Assembly (NCBI GenBank): GCA_020850325.1
Contig: JADZEW010000024.1
Span: 62,001 to 126,000 of the forward strand
DNA length: 64,000 nucleotides
Direction: 5' to 3'
From: Methanoregulaceae archaeon
GTDB lineage: Bacteria; Armatimonadota; Fimbriimonadia; Fimbriimonadales; Fimbriimonadaceae
Positions 58,796 through 64,000 of this stretch are shown piece after piece (the stretch's first letter is position 1; every line of letters begins with the position of its first letter). The notes under the pieces were generated by a model. The model was not told the DNA's origin and did no database searches. It worked only from the letters and a program-made list of their open reading frames with translations. The translations under genes were made by a program, and so were the position numbers.

Positions 58796-59683
58796 CTAAT
58801 CGGGCTTGGTAGCGCGGATGAAGGCGCCCATGATCTTGCCATCCAAGGCAGCTCGCTCTGCTTCGTTCAGCGAAGCGATACCTTCGGTGGACCAAGAGGC
58901 CCCGAGGTCCGAGAAGTGGTAGCGCCGAGTAGGTTCGACGCCTGCGTCCGTGAATCCCACCGCGCCGAGCTTGGTGAGGTAATCATCGACGCTGAGGGCT
59001 CCGGCGACGCACCCGACGTACAGCTCCATGTCGCGACGGACCGCTGCGGGCAAGTCTCCCTCGACCACCACGTCGGACACGGCGAACCGTCCCCCCGGCT
59101 TGAGCACTCGGAACGCCTCGCGCAGGACCTGGTCTTTGTCCGCCGACAGGTTGATCACGCAGTTGCTGATGATCACATCGACGGAGTTGTCGGGGAGGGG
59201 AATCGCTTCGATGTGGCCCTTGAGGAACTTCACGTTCTCAGCCCTAGCTTCTGCGCGGTTCTTCTCCGCGAGAGCCAGCATCTCGTCGGTCATGTCGAGG
59301 CCGTAGGCAAAGCCCGTCGGTCCGACTCGGGTAGCCGACAGCAGCACGTCGATGCCGCCGCCGCTGCCGAGGTCGAGTACGGTCTCGCCGGGATTGAGCT
59401 GGGCCAACGCCGTGGGATTGCCACAACCCAGGGAGGCGAGCAGGGCGGCCTCAGGAATGAGAGCCGCTTCGGTGTCGTTGTACAAGTTCGAGGTGATCGG
59501 GTCGCCGTTGCCGCAGCAGCCATCGGCAGCTTCCGTACGGGGCTCCCCGCAAAACACGGCTTCGGTTCCGCAACAGGAGGCGGCTCCCTGGTTCTCGAGG
59601 ACCCGCAGGGCGGCCTCGCCGTACTTCTGGCGCACGATCTCGCGGACGTCGTCTCTTTCGAGCAGGTTCGGGTTTTCGTTCAT
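58796..59683 (-). CDS. arsM: arsenite S-adenosylmethyltransferase
   Basis: A 295-residue ArsM that methylates As(III) with SAM. Motif I is VLDLGSGGGIDVLLSATRVG; SLGCGNPTALAQL, SNCVINLSADKDQVL and VGCVAGALSVDDYL hold the conserved As-binding cysteines. An N-terminal Cys-rich stretch (ASCCGTEAVFCGEPR and DGCCGNGD) is also typical. ATG 59683 has ggagaaacc upstream. It follows arsR after 8 bp. Volatile or less toxic methylated arsenicals would result; no arsenite pump is in this window. Confidence 0.93.
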   Translation of the reverse strand: MNENPNLLERDDVREIVRQKYGEAALRVLENQGAASCCGTEAVFCGEPRTEAADGCCGNGDPITSNLYNDTEAALIPEAALLASLGCGNPTALAQLNPGETVLDLGSGGGIDVLLSATRVGPTGFAYGLDMTDEMLALAEKNRAEARAENVKFLKGHIEAIPLPDNSVDVIISNCVINLSADKDQVLREAFRVLKPGGRFAVSDVVVEGDLPAAVRRDMELYVGCVAGALSVDDYLTKLGAVGFTDAGVEPTRRYHFSDLGASWSTEGIASLNEAERAALDGKIMGAFIRATKPD

Positions 59684-59691
59684 GGTTTCTC

Positions 59692-60033
59692 CTAGCAGCA
59701 GGTGCTGCGCTTCGAGGCTTCGTTCAGATAGTCCGCGAGCCTGGCCAGGGCCTCGCGGTTGATTCCGCAGATCATGTGCTTGCCTTGCTTTTCCATGGTG
59801 ATCAGTCCGGATTGGCGAAGCTCTTTGAGGTGGAAGCTGATCGTCGAGGTGATTTTGTCGATCCCCGTGACTTGACAGCACACCTCACCGACGGTCGGTC
59901 CGTTCGCCGGCCGCACATCTCCGTCCTCTTCGAGTGCCACGGGACAGCAGCACTCAAGAAGGAACTGGAAGATGCGCACCCGGGTGGGATCGCCGAGGGC
60001 TTTACACACGCTTGCGAGTTCGATGTGGTCCAC
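59692..60033 (-). CDS. arsR: ArsR-family metalloregulator
   Basis: A 113-residue winged-helix repressor: ASVCKALGDPTRVRIFQFLL, STISFHLKELRQSGLITMEK and GKHMICGINREALARLADYL. Metal-binding cysteines are ECCCPVA (helix 3 region), VGEVCCQV and the tail STCC, which could bind As(III). GTG 60033 is chosen over ATG 60054 because the -10 box (TACAGT) ends 7 nt before it and family proteins begin at MDHI-like positions. It controls arsM and itself through the operator at 60054-60071. Confidence 0.9.
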   Translation of the reverse strand: MDHIELASVCKALGDPTRVRIFQFLLECCCPVALEEDGDVRPANGPTVGEVCCQVTGIDKITSTISFHLKELRQSGLITMEKQGKHMICGINREALARLADYLNEASKRSTCC

Positions 60034-60040
60034 GATTGAT

Positions 60041-60071
60041 ACTGTACCACACATTTCGAGAACTGTCGAAA
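60041..60071 (-). promoter_or_regulatory. arsR promoter and inverted-repeat operator
   Basis: On the minus strand: -35 TCGACA (60069-60064), 17-nt spacer, -10 TACAGT (60046-60041). A perfect inverted repeat TTTCGA-N6-TCGAAA (60071-60054) covers the -35 box. A repressor bound there would block RNA polymerase, as expected for ArsR autoregulation. Confidence 0.75.
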
Positions 60072-60105
60072 CGATGGGTCATTTGGCCTGTGCGGGGCTG
60101 CCGCT

Positions 60106-61395
60106 TCACTTTCCGATGCAGAAGCTCGAGAATATCGAAGTCAGCAAGTCTTCGGTGGCCGTATCTCCCGTGATCTCACCTAAATGAGCGTGCGCTTCGT
60201 GAAGGCCCACGCTGAGCAAGTCGTCGGGCAGATCATGCTCTAGAGCGGACTCGACGAGGTTGAGTCCAGTTAAGGCCATGCGAAAGTGGGGGGCATGGCG
60301 AGCGTTGATGAGGCACGCCCGATCAGGCGCAACCTCCGCCTGGGCCGAGACCCAGGCATGGAGCTGATCCAGACCTTGGCCAGTAACTGCGCTGACCGAC
60401 AAACCTGATTCGACACGCGTGTTAGGCGCCGAGAGATCTGCTTTAGTGAGGAGGAGCAGGTCGCAATCGGGTGCCGGAGCTGGTGTCTTGATGGCGTCAT
60501 GCAGATACCACACCGCATCCGCGTTCGCGGCGGCGGCCTGGGCCCGGGCGACGCCCAGCACCTCGATCGGATCCTCGGTCTCTCTAAGTCCTGCCGTATC
60601 GATGAGCACGCAAGGAATCTCACCCAAGATCACGGACTCTTCGATGGTGTCGCGAGTGGTGCCGGCGATGGGCGTGACGATGGCGCGATCGCGCCCAAGC
60701 AGTGCGTTTAACAGGGAGCTTTTGCCCGCGTTGGGCTCGCCGATGAGCGCGATCCGAAGGCCGTGGCGCACAATCTGCCCGGCTCGCTCGGTCGCGAGCC
60801 AGAGTTCGATCTCCTGGGCCACGCGGTCTGCCGCATCCCGAACCATCTCCCGGTCCAGCGGCCCCAGTTCTTCCTCAAAATCAACATGAGCCTCGACGGC
60901 GGCAAGGGCCGCCAGCAGCTGAGCGCGCATCGCCCGCACAGACGTTCGCAGGGCTCCTGAACGCTGGGCGTTGGCGAATCGGAGTTGGAGGTCGGTCTGC
61001 GCCTCGACCGTGTCGCGGACCGCTTCCGCCTGTGAAAGGTCCATCTGCCCGTTGAGAAAGGCGCGCAGGGTGAACTCCCCCGGTTCAGCCATGCGGGCGC
61101 CCGCACCGAGCGCAGCCTCCACCACCAACCGCACCGAGGCCGGCGAGCCGTGAATCATCGCCTCGGCGGAGGGTTCGCCGGTGTACCCATGGCCGTCTTC
61201 GAACACCAGCATGAGGCCCTCGTCACCGTGGGTGAACCCGCCATAGTAGGCGCGATGCGTCATCGGAGACGTGGGTAGCCCGTCAAAGATGGCGCGGGCG
61301 ATGGCGAAGGCGTCCTGGCCCGAGATTCGCACTACCGCGACGGCTCCGATGCCAGGGGCAGTGATGGGAGCGACGATCGTGTCGGCGTGGCGCAT
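60106..61395 (-). CDS. mnmE: tRNA modification GTPase MnmE
   Basis: A 429-residue MnmE (TrmE), which with MnmG makes the 5-carboxymethylaminomethyl group on wobble uridine. The folate-binding N-domain starts DTIVAPITAPGIGAVAVVRI. The G domain has GEPNAGKSSLLNALL (G1), VTPIAGTTRDTIEE (G2) and LIDTAGLRET (G3). The C-terminal FCIGK holds the conserved catalytic Cys. The start overlaps the glycosyltransferase stop by 1 bp (TAATG). mnmG is not in this window. Confidence 0.95.
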   Translation of the reverse strand: MRHADTIVAPITAPGIGAVAVVRISGQDAFAIARAIFDGLPTSPMTHRAYYGGFTHGDEGLMLVFEDGHGYTGEPSAEAMIHGSPASVRLVVEAALGAGARMAEPGEFTLRAFLNGQMDLSQAEAVRDTVEAQTDLQLRFANAQRSGALRTSVRAMRAQLLAALAAVEAHVDFEEELGPLDREMVRDAADRVAQEIELWLATERAGQIVRHGLRIALIGEPNAGKSSLLNALLGRDRAIVTPIAGTTRDTIEESVILGEIPCVLIDTAGLRETEDPIEVLGVARAQAAAANADAVWYLHDAIKTPAPAPDCDLLLLTKADLSAPNTRVESGLSVSAVTGQGLDQLHAWVSAQAEVAPDRACLINARHAPHFRMALTGLNLVESALEHDLPDDLLSVGLHEAHAHLGEITGDTATEDLLTSIFSSFCIGK

Positions 61396-62309
61396 TACTC
61401 ACCTCGGATCGCCGTAACGACGTCGGCGATCGGTACCTCGGCCATGATGCCCTTCGGAGCGACCAGCACCCGGTGCGGTGGGTAGTCGTGGCCCCACTGG
61501 TGAGCGGGCGTTCGCGAGAAGGTCGCTACCGTCCGTACCCCCAGGGCGACGGCGGTATGGACCAAACCCGAATCCGCGGCGGCAAAGACTTTCAGTTGCG
61601 ACAGGGCGGCCATGCTCTCACGCAGCGTGCACTTCCCGACGAGGTCGATCGGCGCATGCTCTAGGTGGGGAAGGAGGGCGTCCGAGAAACTCCGTTCACT
61701 CGCCGCGCCGAATAAGGAGACCGGCTGATCCAGCTGATTAACGATCTCGGCAAGTCGCTCGGGCGGGAAAATGCGATCGGCCCCGGTCGCCCCAGGCTGA
61801 ATGCCGATCGTCGCTCCCTGCAACAGTTCGCGGCCCTTGGCTTTCTCGGCAGGGCTAACGTGGAGGCAGGGAGGGAGTGGTGTGACGTCGAGACCCAGCG
61901 GCTTGCCGAGACCCGCGTAAGCGATCGCCTCGTGCTGGGTGGGATCGTAGGGCACTCGGTCGGTGAGCAGGAAACTCCGGCCCTCGGTCGCGAACCCAAT
62001 CCTACGCGGGATTCCCGCGAGCCGCGCGAGCAACGCGGTGCGGAAGTTACGGTTGATGATCACCGCTTGCGAGAATCGCTGCTGACGCAGCCAACGAAGG
62101 CGATCGAGAAAAGCGCCCATACCGCGGAGCTTAGTGTCTAGGTGCAGCGAGAGTCGAGGTTCTTCGGCCAGCAGCTCCAGATGGTAGGATGCCCCGAGGA
62201 GATCGGCGTGCCCCATCTTTGCCGAAACGGCATGAATGAGCGGAGTGGCAAGGACGGCGTCGCCGATGAAGCGGTACTTCAGCCAGATCAGCGTGCGATC
62301 ACTCGCCAC
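61395..62309 (-). CDS. glycosyltransferase family 9 (heptosyltransferase-like)
   Basis: A 304-residue GT-B fold protein like ADP-heptose:LPS heptosyltransferases. TLIWLKYRFIGDAVLATPLI is the N-terminal signature, AGIPRRIGF and IQPGATGADRIFPPERLAEI the middle, and AADSGLVHTAVALGVRTVA the donor-binding end. GTG 62309 is chosen because it overlaps the upstream gene by 11 bp and gives the family N-terminus; the longer frame runs into the upstream gene. Suggests lipopolysaccharide-like glycan, i.e. a diderm envelope. Confidence 0.85.
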   Translation of the reverse strand: MASDRTLIWLKYRFIGDAVLATPLIHAVSAKMGHADLLGASYHLELLAEEPRLSLHLDTKLRGMGAFLDRLRWLRQQRFSQAVIINRNFRTALLARLAGIPRRIGFATEGRSFLLTDRVPYDPTQHEAIAYAGLGKPLGLDVTPLPPCLHVSPAEKAKGRELLQGATIGIQPGATGADRIFPPERLAEIVNQLDQPVSLFGAASERSFSDALLPHLEHAPIDLVGKCTLRESMAALSQLKVFAAADSGLVHTAVALGVRTVATFSRTPAHQWGHDYPPHRVLVAPKGIMAEVPIADVVTAIRGE

Positions 62310-63303
62310 GGCCCAGGGCCTCCCAGACGTCGTTGGCCGCGATGTCAGCGACCACGCCTCCTTCGCAGGCCACAACCGGGTGAATCTGGCCGAATTGCGG
62401 ACACCACAGTCGATGAATCCCGTACCGGAACAGGCCGACGGTCGGCGTTTCCGTTGACGCGGCCAAATGAAGAATGCCGTTGTCGAGGGTCAGCACCTGG
62501 CGAGCGGCGCTGATCGCACCGACCACCTGAGGCAGGGAGAACGAACCGCGGAAGTCGGTGACCAACCCTTCGGCAACCATGACGCTCTCTGCGTCGCTCC
62601 CTTGCCAGTGGGTGGACTGGGCTTTGGGCGGCGCTCCGAGCAGCCCGACGGCCCTTCCCGCGTCCCGCAAGCGCTTTAACACATCGATCCACCGATCCAG
62701 CGGCCAGAGCTTCTCGGGGAGGCTCGCGGTCGTAGCGATCAGAACGTCGAAAGTGCAGTCGATCGTCGGAGCTTCGGTGGGGAGCAGGTATCGGGGAACG
62801 GGCCCCGGCAGATAGCACGCGCGGGCGTAAATCTCCGCGATGAACCCGGAATCGAGGAAGGGATAGCGCTTAGTGATGTCGGCGGCGATCCACTCTTGGT
62901 CACGCCAGAGATCGCCCCGGGGGTCGTCGGGGAACGGGACGCGCTCGCCGTCGACGATTACCGGGCCAGCCACTAAGGCATCTCCCGCGATACGTCCCAC
63001 AAACGTGGCGGCATGCGCTCCGCTCTCGACGTTCAGGATCAGATCGTAAGCATGCGGCACTCGAGCGATGATCTCCTCCAGATCAGAGCCATGAAGAGGG
63101 AAGTGGGCGTCGAAGAGGTCCGACGCCTGCTGCAGTTCCAAGGTTCGCTTGCCGCCGTAGTAGTGGAGCACCGCCGGATTCAGCTCTCGGTGGACCATTT
63201 GCAGCAGGGGGGTGGCCACGACGAAGTTCCCGATGGCATCGTTAGCGACCACCGCGACGCGGGCATTCGGTGGGAGAGGTTCACCGGTGTAGCGTCGAAT
63301 CAT
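62299..63303 (-). CDS. glycosyltransferase family 9 (heptosyltransferase-like)
   Basis: A 334-residue GT9-like protein with VAVVANDAIGNFVVATPLLQ at the N-terminus and LTLDNGILHLAASTETPTVG at the C-terminus; the middle IATTASLPEKLWPLDRWIDV corresponds to the family's substrate-binding stretch. It is less typical than its neighbour. It follows the rplI terminator and overlaps the second transferase gene, so these two and mnmE are one transcript. The glycan is unknown. Confidence 0.8.
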   Translation of the reverse strand: MIRRYTGEPLPPNARVAVVANDAIGNFVVATPLLQMVHRELNPAVLHYYGGKRTLELQQASDLFDAHFPLHGSDLEEIIARVPHAYDLILNVESGAHAATFVGRIAGDALVAGPVIVDGERVPFPDDPRGDLWRDQEWIAADITKRYPFLDSGFIAEIYARACYLPGPVPRYLLPTEAPTIDCTFDVLIATTASLPEKLWPLDRWIDVLKRLRDAGRAVGLLGAPPKAQSTHWQGSDAESVMVAEGLVTDFRGSFSLPQVVGAISAARQVLTLDNGILHLAASTETPTVGLFRYGIHRLWCPQFGQIHPVVACEGGVVADIAANDVWEALGRGE

Positions 63304-63309
63304 GGCTCT

Positions 63310-63348
63310 TAAACCAAACGAGAGGGCTGCCGCATCGGAGCCCTCTCG
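63310..63348 (-). terminator. Rho-independent terminator of rplI
   Basis: On the minus strand: CGAGAGGGCT, loop of 10 nt, AGCCCTCTCG, then TTTGGTTT. 18 bp after the rplI stop. Confidence 0.85.
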
Positions 63349-63365
63349 TCACATTTTGGGTTAGC

Positions 63366-63890
63366 TCAGGCTTCGACGGTTTCGTCGACTTCCGTCTCTT
63401 CAGTCGATTCTTCGGCGGGCGCGGCCACCTCGACCGGAGCGTTCGGGTCGAACACGACAACCGAGATGTTGGCGTCGACATCGGGGTGCAGGTCGAGCAC
63501 GAGGTCGAAGCTGCCGAGCCGCTTGATCGGGTTGACGAGACCGATGCGCTTGCGCTCGATATCCTCGCCGAGCTGAGCCTTGATGGCGTCAGCGATATCC
63601 TGAGCGGTGATCGCACCGAAGAGCTTGCCGGCATCGCGGCCTACCTTGCCCTCGATTTTCACCGTCTGGCCCTGAAGCTTTTCGCCCAGTGCTTTCGCAG
63701 CGGCTGCCGAATCGGCGACCTTAGCTGCAAGGCGCGCGTTTCGCTTTTCGAGCGCGGCGAGCTGATTGCGGTCGGCAACGATGGCGAGGCCACGCGGGAA
63801 CAAGAAGTTACGCGCGTAACCATTGGCCACGGTCACAACCTGGCCCTCTTTGCCGAGCTTCGGCACGGTTTGACTTAAAATCACCTTCAT
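63366..63890 (-). CDS. rplI: 50S ribosomal protein L9 with acidic tail
   Basis: A 174-residue L9. The N-domain is MKVILSQTVPKLGKEGQVVT with NGYARNFLFPRGLA, then the connecting helix and C-domain (FGAITAQDIADAIKAQLGED, LHPDVDANISVVVFD). The final 25 residues (PVEVAAPAEESTEETEVDET) form an acidic Ala/Glu/Thr tail not present in standard 148-150-residue L9. agagga is before the ATG. It follows a truncated barrel-like gene. Confidence 0.95.
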   Translation of the reverse strand: MKVILSQTVPKLGKEGQVVTVANGYARNFLFPRGLAIVADRNQLAALEKRNARLAAKVADSAAAAKALGEKLQGQTVKIEGKVGRDAGKLFGAITAQDIADAIKAQLGEDIERKRIGLVNPIKRLGSFDLVLDLHPDVDANISVVVFDPNAPVEVAAPAEESTEETEVDETVEA

Positions 63891-63905
63891 GGCGGTTCAA
63901 TCCTC

Positions 63906-64000
63906 TTATCTTCGGAAGCCGACCCCGATCAGAAAGGAGTTGCGCTTAAACAACTGTTGCGCGCCTATCCAACCGTAGAATCCACCGCCGAGTTCGAAGC
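63906..64000 (-). CDS. C-terminal fragment of a probable outer-membrane barrel protein
   Basis: In one minus-strand frame the sequence reads FELGGGFYGWIGAQQLFKRN then SFLIGVGFRR before a taa at 63906-63908. Alternating aromatic/Gly strands and the ending FLIGVGFRR look like the last strand of a beta-barrel. The rest lies beyond the window edge. rplI starts 15 bp after this stop, so they may be co-transcribed. Confidence 0.55.
   Translation of the reverse strand, partial: FELGGGFYGWIGAQQLFKRNSFLIGVGFRR

Noticed and set aside
1-64000. CRISPR arrays, prophage, insertion sequences, rRNA operons
   Set aside because: I saw no regularly spaced direct repeats, transposase or integrase motifs, or rRNA-like sequence anywhere in the window.

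Overview
The window is a dense, GC-rich bacterial chromosome segment of mostly housekeeping genes, with no phage, insertion sequence, CRISPR array, rRNA or tRNA that I can see. Three genes encode type-II-secretion-like pseudopilins with the N-terminal [24 protein letters not shown] signature (split here as [12 protein letters not shown] + [12 protein letters not shown]). Other traits are a fused SecDF, SepF next to a YggS-type PLP protein, predicted outer-membrane barrels ending in aromatic residues, a CHRD/PEP-CTERM protein and a CBM9-like secreted protein. Together these suggest a diderm member of the Armatimonadota, probably near Fimbriimonadia. That placement is inference from gene content, not a database result.

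Layout. 0-11.6 kb: 3' end of glutamine synthetase, esterase, crcB, yggS-sepF, rdgB, a 2-oxoacid dehydrogenase E2, a pseudopilin, secDF with a DUF6941-like gene, a CBM9-like secreted protein and a GNAT/DUF1844 cluster. 11.9-20.7 kb: acyl-CoA dehydrogenase plus Gfo/Idh/MocA oxidoreductase, a large carbohydrate-active-like protein, an M20 peptidase and nadD-rsfS. 20.8-30.2 kb: VanW protein, a minus-strand run (folC, secreted protein, an ArgC-like protein without the catalytic cysteine, family-5 uracil-DNA glycosylase, DUF1287, PilZ), a nitrilase-family amidohydrolase and a lipoprotein with caspase-like His and Cys motifs. 30.2-34.5 kb: ffh-rpsP-khpA-rimM-obg-rhaM, in which obg stands where trmD is usual. 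34.6-38 kb: a small accessory patch with two paralogues of unknown function around an M29 peptidase, a hicBA module with a frameshifted toxin gene, and a zinc-ribbon protein. 38-44.9 kb: methyltransferase, tandem PrcB-domain protein, maf, a BI-1-like membrane protein, ROK kinase, a 41-residue protein, nadA and two small envelope proteins. 45-49.8 kb: two pseudopilins, a small lipoprotein, a clear TPP riboswitch directly upstream of a pseudopilin gene, FliL-like and PepSY-like proteins, and a bifunctional-nuclease-family protein. 50-58.6 kb: DsbD-alpha-like and redoxin pair, CHRD protein, then a three-gene secreted/outer-membrane operon. 58.8-64 kb: arsR-arsM with a visible operator, then rplI, two family-9 glycosyltransferases and mnmE.

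Regulation. About twenty starts lie 5-8 nt after a TANNNT-like -10 hexamer, which predicts leaderless mRNAs at the first genes of many transcription units. Genes inside operons have Shine-Dalgarno sequences or overlap by 1-4 nt. I used this spacing to choose several starts (esterase, the 17.8-kb hypothetical, M29 peptidase, ArsR, the 37.9-kb hypothetical, BFN).

Most worth checking: the TPP riboswitch in front of a pseudopilin gene; a family of intergenic hairpins whose 10-nt loop is conserved (TTGMRTNGTC) while the stems change by compensating substitutions; the leaderless-promoter signature; the ArgC-like protein without a catalytic cysteine; and the three-gene envelope operon of unknown function.
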